Source: Bifidobacterium sp. ESL0690
Lineage (GTDB): Bacteria > Actinomycetota > Actinomycetes > Actinomycetales > Bifidobacteriaceae
DNA: 64,000 nt
Direction: 5' to 3'
Assembly (NCBI RefSeq): GCF_029392315.1
Contig: NZ_CP113939.1
Coordinates: forward strand, 1,364,001 to 1,428,000
Shown here: piece by piece, positions 39,233 through 49,348 of the stretch
Numbering within the stretch: the stretch's first letter is position 1
Layout of the letters: each line of letters starts with the position of its first letter
The notes under the pieces: model-generated
Database searches by the model: none
Told to the model about the DNA's origin: nothing
What the model saw: the letters and a program-made list of their open reading frames with translations, nothing else
Program-made: the position numbers and the translations under genes

Positions 39233-40194
39233 TTGAGCATTTCCTTGTCGTCTCGCAATGTTCCAATCAGCCAAGTCAGCAAAGCCTTCTGCGCGTGAAG
39301 TCGGTTTTCGGCCTCTTCCCAGACCACCGATTGCGGGCCGTCGATAACGCTTGCCGTGACTTCCTTGCCACGGTAGGCCGGCAGGCAATGCTGGAAAAGC
39401 GCATCAGGCTTGGCGAGTTTCATCAACTCGTCGTTGACCTGATAATCCCAGAACGGCTTGGAGCGCACGGCGTACTCGCTTTCCTCGCCCATCGACACCC
39501 ACGTATCGGTGAAGATGCAGTCGGCATCGGCCACAGCCTCGCGCGCGTCGGTGGTTACCAGAATCGAACCGCCTGTCTGCGCCGCTATTCGCTTGGCATC
39601 CGCGACAATCTGCGGATCGGGAAGGAAGCCTTGCGGGCCCGCCACGCGCACGTTCATGCCTGCGGTCGCGCCTCCGAGCAGATAGGAGTTCGACATGTTG
39701 TTGGCCGCGTCGCCCAAGTAGGCGATGGTCTGGCCGGCAAGCGCGTCGACTCCCCCGCGATGCTGCGCGATGGTGAGGAAATCGGCAAGAATCTGGCAGG
39801 GATGGAACTGGTCGGTCAAAGCGTTGACGACGGGGACGGTGGCATATTTCGCCATCGTTTCCACGCGGTCCTGGCCGAAGGTACGCCAGACGATGGCGCT
39901 GGTCATGCGGGTGAGCACGCGTGCCGTATCGGCCACCGGCTCGCCACGACCGAGCTGGGAACCGGACTTGTCGATGACCAACGGATAACCGCCAAGCTCG
40001 GCGACACCCACAGAAAAACTGGAACGTGTGCGCGTGCTGGGCTTGTCGAAAATCACCGCGACACCCTGCGGCCCCTCAAAGGGACGGCGATAATAGCGAT
40101 CTTTCCAGAACTTCATACCCAGTTCCAGAATTTCCTTCTGCTCGTCGTGGTTCACATCATCATCACGGAGCATATGCCGAAGTTGACCTGCCAT
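39229..40194 (-). CDS. argF: Ornithine carbamoyltransferase
   Basis: Forms citrulline from ornithine and carbamoyl phosphate. The 321-residue product has the carbamoyl-phosphate motif STRTR (in [20 protein letters not shown]), HPCQ (in [12 protein letters not shown]) and the ornithine loop HCLPAYRG. The ATG at 40194 has AAGGAG six bases upstream; the ATG at 40200 touches that site and is unlikely. It overlaps argR by four bases and follows argD after about 230 AT-rich bases, where a promoter or operator may lie. Confidence 0.96.
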   Translation of the reverse strand: MAGQLRHMLRDDDVNHDEQKEILELGMKFWKDRYYRRPFEGPQGVAVIFDKPSTRTRSSFSVGVAELGGYPLVIDKSGSQLGRGEPVADTARVLTRMTSAIVWRTFGQDRVETMAKYATVPVVNALTDQFHPCQILADFLTIAQHRGGVDALAGQTIAYLGDAANNMSNSYLLGGATAGMNVRVAGPQGFLPDPQIVADAKRIAAQTGGSILVTTDAREAVADADCIFTDTWVSMGEESEYAVRSKPFWDYQVNDELMKLAKPDALFQHCLPAYRGKEVTASVIDGPQSVVWEEAENRLHAQKALLTWLIGTLRDDKEMLK

Positions 40195-40423
40195 AACCAT
40201 CTCCTTTTTACTGATTTGACCATTAAAATATACCGCATAAAACTGAAATATTACATTTTCTATCCACATATTGGTATATATGCTAGAAAAATATTATTTT
40301 AAACTATCGAAATCGACTAAAATCTGGAATATCTTGATTGTCAATGTACGATTTCACTCGCCTGACACGCTACCTGGAATGAAACCGGCACTGAATAAAT
40401 GCCGGCACACACGAATGTCCAAA

Positions 40424-41761
40424 TCAGTCATCTGGAAGGTCTGCTGGGATTTGAGCGAGAATCGATACGGCCTCGTCAACGTCGGCGCTGCTGACGATGA
40501 GCGGCGGGGCAAGGCGCAGGGCATCGGGAGCGACCGCGTTGACGATAAGGCCATGGTCCAGGGCCCAGTTCATGGCGGCGTGTGAGCACGGATGCGCCAG
40601 CTGGATGGCGTTGAGCAGGCCACGGCCACGAACCGAGACGAACAGCGGGTTGCCACAAGCCATCACGGCTTCACGAAGTTGGTTGCCACGGGCTTCGGCG
40701 TTGGTCACCAGATTTTCTTCGTCGATGACCTGCAACGTGGTCAATCCGGCTGTGGTCGCCAGCGGGCCGCCAGCGAAAGTCGAGCCGTGGAGTCCTGGCG
40801 AAAAGAGGGATGCGAGCGGCTTGCCGAACGCGATCATGCCACCCATTGGGAAGCCGCCGGCCACGCCTTTGGCGAAGGTGATGATGTCGGGTGTGATGCC
40901 GCCGGAAAGGTCGTCGCGCTGGAAGGCGAACCATTTGCCGGTGCGCCCGATGCCGGTTTGCACTTCGTCGATGATCATCAGAGCGTGATGTTGATCGCAC
41001 AGTTTGCGGACGCCTTTGACATACTCCGGGTCAAGCGGGCGCACGCCGGCCTCGCCCTGGATGAGTTCGAGCATCACTCCGGCCACCGGGCCGACGCCGT
41101 CTTTGCCGGTCTGGTCGAAGGCGGCCTGCATGGCGTCAAGGTCGCCGGCTTCGACGAATTGAACCGCCGGAAGCAGCGGATTGTAAGGTTCGCGGATCGA
41201 AAGCTTCCACGTAGCACTCAAGGCACCCATCGTCCGCCCGTGGAATCCTTTGGTCAGGGCAAGGATTCGAGCCGGGGCACCGCCATGTTCGGGGTCGCCG
41301 CCCGGCAGCGTCTTGCCGTAAAGCTTGGCCATTTTCATCGCGGCCTCGTTACCTTCGGCCCCTGAATTGCCGAAATAAACGCGCGAGCCTTCAGGTGCGC
41401 CAGAAATCTGTAAAAACTTTTCCGCCAACTTGATCTGCGGAACGGAAGCGAAATAATTGCTGATATGCGCGACTTCCCCGGCCTGTTCGCTTACCGCCTT
41501 CACCCATTTGGGATGAGCGTAACCCAGCGAATTGACGGCGATGCCGGCGAGAAAATCGAGGTATTCGTTGCCATCGATGTCCCAGACATGCATGCCTTTG
41601 CCGTGGTCCATCACTCGCAACGGAGTGCCGAAAGCGTGCGTATGCACCTGTTCATAGGTATCGATCCATTGTTCACTTTCGGGACCGATTGCCGTCGTTG
41701 CGGAATCGGTGTTTTTGTTCGCAGCTTCAACATCTGCCTTGTTTTGATTATCGTTGTTCAT
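40424..41761 (-). CDS. argD: Acetylornithine aminotransferase
   Basis: PLP-dependent class III aminotransferase making N-acetylornithine from the semialdehyde. The 445-residue product has GNSGAEGNEAAMKMAKLYG (phosphate pocket), the Asp in MIIDEVQTGIGRTG and the Schiff-base Lys in TFAKGVAGGFPMGG. An N-terminal extension of about 40 polar residues precedes the core. GGAAAG precedes the ATG at some distance. A clean palindrome (41788-41804) lies just upstream, a candidate ArgR site. Confidence 0.95.
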   Translation of the reverse strand: MNNDNQNKADVEAANKNTDSATTAIGPESEQWIDTYEQVHTHAFGTPLRVMDHGKGMHVWDIDGNEYLDFLAGIAVNSLGYAHPKWVKAVSEQAGEVAHISNYFASVPQIKLAEKFLQISGAPEGSRVYFGNSGAEGNEAAMKMAKLYGKTLPGGDPEHGGAPARILALTKGFHGRTMGALSATWKLSIREPYNPLLPAVQFVEAGDLDAMQAAFDQTGKDGVGPVAGVMLELIQGEAGVRPLDPEYVKGVRKLCDQHHALMIIDEVQTGIGRTGKWFAFQRDDLSGGITPDIITFAKGVAGGFPMGGMIAFGKPLASLFSPGLHGSTFAGGPLATTAGLTTLQVIDEENLVTNAEARGNQLREAVMACGNPLFVSVRGRGLLNAIQLAHPCSHAAMNWALDHGLIVNAVAPDALRLAPPLIVSSADVDEAVSILAQIPADLPDD

Positions 41762-41787
41762 GTTGCCGTACTTTCCAAGTTTATTTT

Positions 41788-41804
41788 TGCATTACATTAA
41801 TGCA
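41788..41804 (-). promoter_or_regulatory. Candidate ARG box upstream of argD
   Basis: TGCATTA-CAT-TAATGCA is a perfect 7-bp inverted repeat about 27-43 bases before the argD start. Its length and TGCAT/ATGCA ends fit the 18-bp style of ARG boxes bound by ArgR. argR is encoded three genes downstream. ArgR binding here is inferred. Confidence 0.5.
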
Positions 41805-41870
41805 GTGATGTTATCTTTTTCATAACTGTCAATAAACGTCATAATTACGTTGCGATTTCACGACGTGCTT

Positions 41871-42827
41871 TTATTTTCGCCGTAGTTTCATCCCATTGCC
41901 GGGCACGACCATCGTTCCGATGCCGGCGCCGGTAAACACCTCGTTGAGGATCGAGTGGGGCTGACGGCCATCGATGATATGCGCACGCGGCACCCCGCCG
42001 TCCAAGGCGCGCACGCAGGCACGCATTTTCGGCACCATCCCGCTTTGCAGCTTTGGTAATACCTCGCTCAGGCGGTCGACGCCGATGGAACTGATCAGCG
42101 AATTCTTATCGGGCCAATCGGCATAGAGCCCATCGACGTCCGTTAGAATGACGAGTTTTCGGGCATGCAGAGCCACCGCAAGCGCGGCCGCCGCGGAATC
42201 GGCGTTCACGTTGAAAACCTGGGTAGGGTCATCGGCGTTCGGCGCAATCGAAGAGACCACGGGAATCCGGTTCTGTTCGATCAGGCTCTCCACCGCCGAA
42301 GGGTTGACTTCCGTAACTTCGCCCACCAATCCGATGTCGGTTTCCTTCCCATCGATGACCGGGCGGTACCGCTTCGCCCCGAACAACGACCCGTCCTCGC
42401 CGGAAAGCCCGACGGCATGTGGGCCGTGCGCGTTGATGAGCCCGATGAGTTCGCGTGAAACCGAGCCGGTAAGAATCATCCGCACCACCTTCATGATTTC
42501 CGGTGTCGTGACGCGCAGTCCAGCTTTGAATTCCGAATGAATACCGAGGTCTTTGAGCATGCCGGAAATCTGCGGCCCTCCCCCGTGAACGACAATCGGG
42601 TGCATGCCGACCTGCCGCAGAAAGACCATATCCTCGGCGAAGCAACGCTTAAGATGTTCGTCGACCATCGCGTTGCCGCCGTATTTCACGACGATGCGCT
42701 GGCCGGCGAATTCCTCGAGCCACGGCAGTGCTTCAATCAGCACCTCGGCTTTCTGCTCGTCCTTCAAGTCATGGTGCACATCAATATCCGCACCAATGGC
42801 ATCCGTTCCCCTTTTCACAGTGCTCAT
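41871..42827 (-). CDS. argB: Acetylglutamate kinase
   Basis: Phosphorylates N-acetylglutamate, normally the arginine-inhibited step. The 318-residue product has the amino-acid kinase motifs [32 protein letters not shown] and [16 protein letters not shown] start at the ATG at 42827 ([11 protein letters not shown]) with GGGGA just upstream; the frame continues to 42923 into the hairpin region and is not family-like. It follows argJ after about 150 bases, a longer gap than between other arg genes. Confidence 0.94.
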   Translation of the reverse strand: MSTVKRGTDAIGADIDVHHDLKDEQKAEVLIEALPWLEEFAGQRIVVKYGGNAMVDEHLKRCFAEDMVFLRQVGMHPIVVHGGGPQISGMLKDLGIHSEFKAGLRVTTPEIMKVVRMILTGSVSRELIGLINAHGPHAVGLSGEDGSLFGAKRYRPVIDGKETDIGLVGEVTEVNPSAVESLIEQNRIPVVSSIAPNADDPTQVFNVNADSAAAALAVALHARKLVILTDVDGLYADWPDKNSLISSIGVDRLSEVLPKLQSGMVPKMRACVRALDGGVPRAHIIDGRQPHSILNEVFTGAGIGTMVVPGNGMKLRRK

Positions 42828-42861
42828 TTTTCCCCAATCTTTTATATCAAGTACTGGTCGC

Positions 42862-42963
42862 GCACTTTTCTCGGACGAAAATAAAGTGCACGGATTACCA
42901 TCAAAAATTCGTATGAACTTCACAAAAATCCATGCACTTTTTGTTTGGCCCTGAAAAAGTGCA
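42862..42963 (-). promoter_or_regulatory. Two related hairpins in the argJ-argB gap
   Basis: TGCACTTTTT (42933-42942) pairs with AAAAAGTGCA (42954-42963) in a 10-bp stem 12 bases after the argJ stop. GCACTTT (42862-42868) pairs with AAAGTGC (42883-42889) just before argB. All four arms share the same core, so arms of one hairpin can pair with arms of the other. This could be a terminator-like or attenuator-like control between argJ and argB. No long T run follows either stem. Confidence 0.5.
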
Positions 42964-42974
42964 CAGGTCCGCGA

Positions 42975-44261
42975 TCAGGATTCGTAGTCGGCGTTGATGT
43001 GCACGTACTCATGGGTGAGGTCGTCGGTCCACACGGTCGCGCTTTCCGCTCCGTTGTTGAGATCGATGTCGATGTCGACTTGGCGTTTATCCATCTTCAC
43101 TTCCGAGCGGTCAACTCCGGCACCACCGTGCTCGCAGACGCGAACACCGTTGATATCCACCGTGACGGACTCCGGGTCGTAAGCCGCCACGCCCACAGGG
43201 ACCGTGCCAAGTGAGCTGACGATACGTCCCCAATTCGGATCATTGCCATAGATGGCGCATTTGAGTAGATTTGAGCCAGCGACCGCGCGGGCACAGGCCA
43301 GTGCCGCATCTTCGGTTTCCGCCCCGCTTACTGTCACTTTGATATCGTGGCTGGAGCCTTCGCCGTCGCCTACAATCTGGCGGGCAAGACTGGCGCAGGC
43401 ATCGTGAACCAACCCGGCGAACTCATCGTCATCAGGAGTCACGCCAGAGGCACCGGAAGCAAGCAGCAGCACCGTGTCGTTGGTCGACATACAGCCGTCC
43501 ACGTCGATGCGGTTGAACGATTTGTCGGCGGCGTTGGCCAGAGCATCCTGCAACTGCGCGGAATCGACCTCGGCATCGGTAGTGATGACGCAGAGCATCG
43601 TGGCCAACTGCGGGGCAATCATCCCCGAGCCCTTGACCATGCCGCCAACACGGTAACCGGAACCTTCCAATTTCACCATTTTCGGCTTGGTGTCGGTGGT
43701 CATGATGGCCGTTGCCGCATCGATACCTGCTTGTTCGACGTCGTTTAATGCCGCAGCCGCCTTTTCCACACCACCCAGCACATTATCCAAAGGTAATAAT
43801 TCGCCAATCAGACCGGTCGAACACACGGCAATGTCATTGGCTGAGAAACAGGGCTTTTCATTTGCCAAGGCCGCTCCGAATGAATAGCCGGTTGAGAGAC
43901 TGCCACCAAAACCGTCTATTCCAAAGGAATCGGCACCAGTATTGTCGGAATCCTCTACGATATCGCTCAATACCTGCGCGACTTTCACCGCCGTGGCCTC
44001 GCTTTGCTTCAGTCCTTCGGCACCGGTGCAGGCGTTGGCGCCACCGGAGTTGAGCACGACCGCCTTGATATGCCCGTCAGCGACGGCCTTACGCGACCAT
44101 TGCACCGGCGCCGCACAGAAACGATTGGCGGTGAATACGCCGGCGGCAGCATCAAGCGGTCCGTTGTTGACGACCAGCGCCAAGTCGCTTTTCGCTTTGT
44201 TGGATGAAATTCCGGCGTTGACGCCGGCGGCCATAAAGCCCTTTGCAAATGTCACGCTCAT
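42975..44261 (-). CDS. argJ: Bifunctional ornithine acetyltransferase / N-acetylglutamate synthase
   Basis: Recycles the acetyl group from N-acetylornithine to glutamate. The 428-residue precursor contains the self-cleavage site in KGSGMIAPQLATMLCV, where the chain is cut before the Thr that becomes the nucleophile of the beta subunit. Other blocks are SGGANACTGAEG and FNRIDVDGCMSTND. The ATG overlaps the argC stop by four bases. Presence of argJ indicates the cyclic acetyl pathway. Confidence 0.96.
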   Translation of the reverse strand: MSVTFAKGFMAAGVNAGISSNKAKSDLALVVNNGPLDAAAGVFTANRFCAAPVQWSRKAVADGHIKAVVLNSGGANACTGAEGLKQSEATAVKVAQVLSDIVEDSDNTGADSFGIDGFGGSLSTGYSFGAALANEKPCFSANDIAVCSTGLIGELLPLDNVLGGVEKAAAALNDVEQAGIDAATAIMTTDTKPKMVKLEGSGYRVGGMVKGSGMIAPQLATMLCVITTDAEVDSAQLQDALANAADKSFNRIDVDGCMSTNDTVLLLASGASGVTPDDDEFAGLVHDACASLARQIVGDGEGSSHDIKVTVSGAETEDAALACARAVAGSNLLKCAIYGNDPNWGRIVSSLGTVPVGVAAYDPESVTVDINGVRVCEHGGAGVDRSEVKMDKRQVDIDIDLNNGAESATVWTDDLTHEYVHINADYES

Positions 44262-45484
44262 GGCGCCACTCCAATCGTTGTCAGTCCCTGATCTTCCGGA
44301 AGTCCGAGCGCAATGTTGAGGGATTGCACCGCCTGCCCTGCCGTGCCACGGTTGAGGTTGTCGATAGCCGCAAAACCATACAGCCGTTTGGCGTTCCTAT
44401 CGACTGCGACCTGAACCTGCGCCGCATTGGAACCCAACACGTTCGCCGTGGCCGGCATGTCGCCGGCATCCAGAAGCTCGATGAATTGCTGGCCTTGATA
44501 GGCTTCGGCGAAAACCTCACGGATGCTCTCATCGCTCATCGCCTCGCCCTTGTCGCTGAGCTTGGCCGAAACCACCGCGAGAATGCCACGCGCCATCGGC
44601 ACCAGTATCGGCGTGAAACCGACGTTGATAGGCTTGGTTGAGGCAATGGATGAGAAAACACTCTCCTCTTGACCGGCCACAATCTCGGTACCATTTTCTG
44701 CAGCGGTTTCAGCCGTTTCAACTGCTTCGCTCGGATATTGCCAAATAGCTGATGAGTTGAGATGCCCCTCACTATCCGCATCAGCACAAGCGGCATGCGC
44801 AAGATTCTGCACGATTTCGGGGATGTGACGATGAACACCGCCGACCGAATACGGCGTCGCGGAACCAAACGCTTCCGCCGCTAACAGATTAGGACGTCTC
44901 AGGTTTTTGCCGGCTCCCGAATATCCAACAGCAAGGTCGGCGACAATGTCATCGGTTTGCACAAGCCCTTGTGCCACAGCAGGTTGAAAAGCCAAAGTAA
45001 CCGCAGTGACGTTGCATCCCGGCCCCGCAATCAATGAGGCGCCTGGCAATTGTTCACGCTGACGCCGGTATCCACCCTCGGCATCTTTGCCCACGATCAG
45101 TTCCGGCATGCCATAAACCCAAGGCTTGTGGAAGTCGCCACCATAGTACTGCGCCCAAGCATCTTCGGATTCAAGCCTGTGATCGGCTCCCAAATCGACC
45201 ATCACGCAATCGGGATGAAGCTTCTCGGCCAATGCTCCCGAAACGCCATGTGGCAAAGCCAAAACAATGATGTCGTGACCATTCAACACGTCCGGCGTCG
45301 TGGGTTCGATAACCATGTTCTTCAGCTGCGGAATATGCGGCATACGACGGCCGAGTTTGTCGCCGGCCGATGAATCCCCGGTCACCGTCGTAACTTCGAA
45401 TGCAGGATGTGCGGCGAGTATCCGCAGCATCTCTCCCCCGGCATAACCGCTGGCACCTGCCACCGCCACCGTGTATTTGCTCAT
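44258..45484 (-). CDS. argC: N-acetyl-gamma-glutamyl-phosphate reductase
   Basis: NADPH-dependent reduction of acetylglutamyl phosphate. The N-terminal Rossmann motif is VAGASGYAGGEMLRIL and the catalytic Cys is in LIAGPGCNVTAVTLAF. At 408 residues it is longer than typical (~345) because of an acidic insert around residues 240-275. I start at the ATG at 45484 (MSKYTVAV), eight bases after AAAGG; an ATG and a GTG a few codons earlier are too close to it. First gene of the arg cluster. An ATTCA/TGAAT pair just upstream (45520-45540) may be an ArgR site. Confidence 0.94.
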   Translation of the reverse strand: MSKYTVAVAGASGYAGGEMLRILAAHPAFEVTTVTGDSSAGDKLGRRMPHIPQLKNMVIEPTTPDVLNGHDIIVLALPHGVSGALAEKLHPDCVMVDLGADHRLESEDAWAQYYGGDFHKPWVYGMPELIVGKDAEGGYRRQREQLPGASLIAGPGCNVTAVTLAFQPAVAQGLVQTDDIVADLAVGYSGAGKNLRRPNLLAAEAFGSATPYSVGGVHRHIPEIVQNLAHAACADADSEGHLNSSAIWQYPSEAVETAETAAENGTEIVAGQEESVFSSIASTKPINVGFTPILVPMARGILAVVSAKLSDKGEAMSDESIREVFAEAYQGQQFIELLDAGDMPATANVLGSNAAQVQVAVDRNAKRLYGFAAIDNLNRGTAGQAVQSLNIALGLPEDQGLTTIGVAP

Positions 45485-45671
45485 GGGCATCACCTTTCTT
45501 GAAGATGATGCTAGATTACATATATTCAGTAGTATGAATAGTTATACATCCGAATAGTGGACACTTTTGAAAGAGAATTATCGTTTTTGACAAATCAGAA
45601 ATAAAACAATGCCCGTTGAGTTCTTAAAGCTTGTAAAGCCTGAACCGAAACGGACGTAATGAAAAAAACAA

Positions 45672-45715
45672 ACCAGAACGTCCCTGACCACTCACGTGAA
45701 GAGGAACGTTCTGGT
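45672..45715 (-). terminator. Terminator downstream of the DUF4190-like gene
   Basis: ACCAGAACGT (45672-45681) pairs with ACGTTCTGGT (45706-45715). On the minus strand the stem is followed by a T run (complement of 45661-45670). It separates the pheST unit from the arg cluster. Confidence 0.8.
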
Positions 45716-45763
45716 AGAACCAATATTCTCAAGCCGCAATGTCAAACGCCAAGGCCCAAAAGC

Positions 45764-46633
45764 CTACGCATGCACCGAGCCGTCGCTGCCGACACCGCTG
45801 GAACCACCGGAACCCGAACCATATTGATTCATCAACTGCTGCGAAAAATCGTTGACGTTGATGCCCTTGGAAAACAGCCAGAACGAAAAAATCGTCGTAA
45901 GGACGCCGAGCACCATGCACACGGTGGCCGCCCAAAAGCCTTTCATGTGATATCTCTTGGTGCGCCACATCGAAACCGCGCCGGTGATGGCAGGCAGGAA
46001 CGGCATGATCGGCAAAAACAGCAACACGATCGAGATGATTGCCCATGGGTCCCAGTGGCCTTTCAGTGGGTTCTGGTTCGGGTCGTTCATATCGATGCCG
46101 TTGTGAATATCCGGCTGATAGTCAGGAGTGCCGGGCGCGCCAGGCATGGCCGGACCATTGTTGTACGGCTGTCCAAACGGATTGTTGGCATTATTCGGAT
46201 TGTTACCGTAATTGTTGGACGAGCGGTTCGGGCCGCCGTAGGGTGTATTACTGCGAAAATCTTGATTACCTTGGTAGGTGCCCACGCCATTGCCATATCC
46301 GCCACCCATTTGCTGGTTGGGTTGACCACCCTGCGGATTCATTTGAGGATTCTGCTGGTTCTGGTTTTTCGACTTCTCTTCAGGCTTGCCGTAAACGTAC
46401 GGATTGTATTGCGGAGGGAATTGGCTGGCCATCGCCCCATATTCCGGAACCTTCATTTGGCCGTATTCCGGCTGAGCTGGTTTGGCAGCACGATTATTGG
46501 ATTCTGCTGCCAAATTCGGAACGTCCGTACGATGCGTTCCCTGCGAAACCTGGCCCGTGGAAGGAGTGGCATTGGACGACGAATTTTCGTGATCCGTGCC
46601 ATTCTGATCGAAAGGGTTTTCAGATTCGTTCAT
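45764..46633 (-). CDS. DUF4190-like membrane protein with long disordered N terminus
   Basis: A 289-residue protein. Residues 1 to about 195 are low complexity, rich in N, Q, P, G and Y (GNNPNNANNPFGQPYNNGP). Residues ~200-265 have two membrane segments (WAIISIVLLFLPIMPFLPA and GFWAATVCMVLGVLTTIFSF) separated by a short basic loop, as in DUF4190-type proteins, followed by a short S/G-rich end. The disordered part is probably cytoplasmic. It sits between pheT and argC with its own terminator. Function unknown. Confidence 0.8.
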   Translation of the reverse strand: MNESENPFDQNGTDHENSSSNATPSTGQVSQGTHRTDVPNLAAESNNRAAKPAQPEYGQMKVPEYGAMASQFPPQYNPYVYGKPEEKSKNQNQQNPQMNPQGGQPNQQMGGGYGNGVGTYQGNQDFRSNTPYGGPNRSSNNYGNNPNNANNPFGQPYNNGPAMPGAPGTPDYQPDIHNGIDMNDPNQNPLKGHWDPWAIISIVLLFLPIMPFLPAITGAVSMWRTKRYHMKGFWAATVCMVLGVLTTIFSFWLFSKGINVNDFSQQLMNQYGSGSGGSSGVGSDGSVHA

Positions 46634-46662
46634 CTTGCCACTCCAAAATCAAGTAGATAATT

Positions 46663-46701
46663 TGCGGAGTCTGCGAACCTCTTCGGCACACAGACTCCGC
46701 A
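46663..46701 (-). terminator. Hairpin downstream of pheT
   Basis: TGCGGAGTCTG (46663-46673) pairs with CAGACTCCGCA (46691-46701), an 11-bp perfect stem about 37 bases after the pheT stop. There is no T run, so termination efficiency is uncertain. Confidence 0.55.
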
Positions 46702-46737
46702 TTGTCCAATTTGTATCGGTTTTCTTAGGACCGACCG

Positions 46738-49341
46738 TTAGGCACGCAGCTGCGCACCAATCGCTTCCGTCTTATCGACAATAGCCTTGCGAATAGCCTC
46801 CGTGTCGTCGCTGGTAAGCGTCTTATCCGGAGAGCGGAAAGTAACCGAGTAGGCAAGGGACTTCTGATGCTCGCCCAGCTGGTCGCCGGAGAACACGTCG
46901 AAGAGCTCGATGGACTCTAGATTGTCACCTGCGGCATCCTCGATGACCTGCTGCAATTGCGCGGCGGTGAGCGTATCGGGAACCGTGAAGGCGAGATCCT
47001 GCTTGACGGGCGGGAAGGTCGAAATCGGCTTGGCCTGCACCGGCTTGCCACTCAACGTGGCGAAGAGGGCGGTCAGGTTCAGTTCGAAAGCGGCGGAATG
47101 CTCAGGGAAGCCGAGCGCGGCGTTGACGTGCGGATGCAGCTCGCCCACCATGCCGACGAACGTATCGCCGACCATGACCTTTGCGGCGCGGCCCGGATGC
47201 CATTGCATCGGGACGTCCTGCGGTTCGGGTTGCACAATTTCAACCTTGGCACCGAGACGGTCAGCCACGCGGTTCATCGCTTCAACGGCATCGCTGTAAT
47301 CGACCTCGCGGCTTTCTCCGAGCCAGCCGGTTTCGACGGCCTTGCCGGTCAGAATCGCGGCGACATGCAACGGCTGCTCAGGCAGACCGGCATCGAGCGC
47401 CTTCAGTTGTTCCTCGGTCGGACGCTGGCCGCCGGGCAGTGCCGGAATGGCAGGAGCGTTCGGATCCCAAAGATAGACATGGCCGATCTCGTAAAGCGAG
47501 ATGTTCTCGAGACCGCGACGCAGGTTACGCTGCACGGTCTGTGCGAGCGTCGGCAGAACGGTACGACGAAGATACGGACGGTCGCCCGCCAGCGGATTGG
47601 CGACTTCGACGCTCACCGGCTTGATTTCATCGGGGTCGTAGCCGAAAGCCTTGAAGTCGGCATCGCCGACGAACGGATAGCTCAGCGTCTCCACCAAGCC
47701 GTATTCCGCAAGCTCGTTGGCCACGTCGCGCTGACGCTGCTGGTCGGGGGTCAGCCCGACTTCGCCCTCGACAGGTGCCGGAGGCATAGTGACCGGGATC
47801 TCGTCGTAACCAACGAGACGTGCAATCTCCTCGACCAAATCGCAAGGCATGGTGAGGTCAGGGCGCCAGGTAGGCGGCACCACGGAAATATGACCTTCTT
47901 CCTTACCATCGCTGACCTTGCAGCCGATGTCTTCGAGAATCTCGCGGATACGCTTGTCGGTCGTGTCAAGTCCAGTGAGACGCTTCGTCTCAGTAAACTT
48001 GAAATCGATGGCCTCGCGAGGCTGAGTGTTGTTGACATCGATGGGGGTGTCGGAAGGCTCGCCGTGGCCGTACTTGGCCATCAGATCGGCGGCCATCTGG
48101 GCGGCTGCAGGCTGCAGCGCGTAGTCCACGCCGCGCTCGTAGCGCTTGGATGCCTCGGAAGGGGTCTTGTGACGGCGTGCGGAACGGGCGATGGTCACCT
48201 GGTCGAAGTGCGCGGATTCCAGAAGGATGTTCTTGGTCTCGGCGGTAACTTCACCATACAGACCACCCATCACGCCGGCCAGACCGAGAATGCGCGAGCT
48301 GCGCTTGCCATCGGGCGAATCAGTGATAAGCAAATCTTCAACGCTCAGGTCATGCTTCTTGCCGTCGAGCGTCGTCAGGGTCTCGCCCTTGTTGGCGCGA
48401 CGGACGACAATCGGCCCGCAGATCTTGTCGAGATCGTAGGCGTGCATCGGCTGGCCCAGGTCCATCATCACATAGTTGGTGACGTCCACGGCCAGCGAGA
48501 TCGAACGCATGCCGGCACGAATCAGACGTCGACGCATCCAGCTCGGCGTCTCGGCCGACGGGTCGAAGTTGCGTACGATGCGGGCATAGTAGCGGTCGCA
48601 GCCAGGCACACCGTGAATCGGATTGTTGTCCTCGATTTCGACTTCGATATCACCTTTACCGTTTTCGGCGACCTTTGGGGTCTCGGCGTTCAGCGCATCG
48701 ACCGGATCGGTGTAGGCAGCACCAGTGGAATGGTGGTATTCACGCGCCACACCACGATAGGAAAGCGTATAGCCGCGGTCAGGGGTGATGTTGATCTCCA
48801 GCACAGGCTGATCGAGATGCAGCAGATGCATCGCATCGTCGCCGGGCTTCAGCGCGTCGGCCTCTTCCTTGCTGAATCCGTAATGGTTCAGCAGGATGAT
48901 GCCGCTGTGGTCGCTGCCGAGCCCCAGCTCACGCTCCGAGGCACACATGCCATTGGAGATGTGGCCGTAGGTCTTGCGCGGCTCAATCTTGAAATCACCT
49001 GGCAACACCGCGCCCGGAAGAGTGACGACAACTTTCTCACCGGCCGCCATGTTGGGCGCACCGCAGATGATGCCGCGCGGCACCTTGTTACCATTCTCGT
49101 CGGTGTCGTTGTATTTTTCGCCGACGTCGACGTGGCACCAGTTGATGACCTTGCCGTTCTTCTGCGGTTCCGGCGTGCAATCGACCACGTAGCCGACCAC
49201 AATCGGACCGGTGACCTGCGAGGCGTGAATCTCCTCTTCTTCAAGGCCGACGTGAACCAGATCCTTGGCAAGCTGTTCATACGTAAGACCGGCCGGAACC
49301 TCGACGTGTTCCTTGAGCCAGTCAATATCTACCATTGGCAT
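46738..49341 (-). CDS. pheT: Phenylalanyl-tRNA synthetase beta subunit
   Basis: Beta subunit of the heterotetrameric class II enzyme. The 867-residue product has the N-terminal tRNA-binding (EMAP-like) domain (CHVDVGEKYNDTDENGNKVP to GIICGAPNM), the B3/B4 editing region, B5 and a C-terminal ferredoxin-like anticodon-binding domain (FPPVKQDLAFTVPD onward). Length is slightly above the usual ~800. It starts seven bases after the pheS stop, so the two subunits are co-translated. Confidence 0.97.
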   Translation of the reverse strand: MPMVDIDWLKEHVEVPAGLTYEQLAKDLVHVGLEEEEIHASQVTGPIVVGYVVDCTPEPQKNGKVINWCHVDVGEKYNDTDENGNKVPRGIICGAPNMAAGEKVVVTLPGAVLPGDFKIEPRKTYGHISNGMCASERELGLGSDHSGIILLNHYGFSKEEADALKPGDDAMHLLHLDQPVLEINITPDRGYTLSYRGVAREYHHSTGAAYTDPVDALNAETPKVAENGKGDIEVEIEDNNPIHGVPGCDRYYARIVRNFDPSAETPSWMRRRLIRAGMRSISLAVDVTNYVMMDLGQPMHAYDLDKICGPIVVRRANKGETLTTLDGKKHDLSVEDLLITDSPDGKRSSRILGLAGVMGGLYGEVTAETKNILLESAHFDQVTIARSARRHKTPSEASKRYERGVDYALQPAAAQMAADLMAKYGHGEPSDTPIDVNNTQPREAIDFKFTETKRLTGLDTTDKRIREILEDIGCKVSDGKEEGHISVVPPTWRPDLTMPCDLVEEIARLVGYDEIPVTMPPAPVEGEVGLTPDQQRQRDVANELAEYGLVETLSYPFVGDADFKAFGYDPDEIKPVSVEVANPLAGDRPYLRRTVLPTLAQTVQRNLRRGLENISLYEIGHVYLWDPNAPAIPALPGGQRPTEEQLKALDAGLPEQPLHVAAILTGKAVETGWLGESREVDYSDAVEAMNRVADRLGAKVEIVQPEPQDVPMQWHPGRAAKVMVGDTFVGMVGELHPHVNAALGFPEHSAAFELNLTALFATLSGKPVQAKPISTFPPVKQDLAFTVPDTLTAAQLQQVIEDAAGDNLESIELFDVFSGDQLGEHQKSLAYSVTFRSPDKTLTSDDTEAIRKAIVDKTEAIGAQLRA

Positions 49342-49348
49342 TGTTGGT

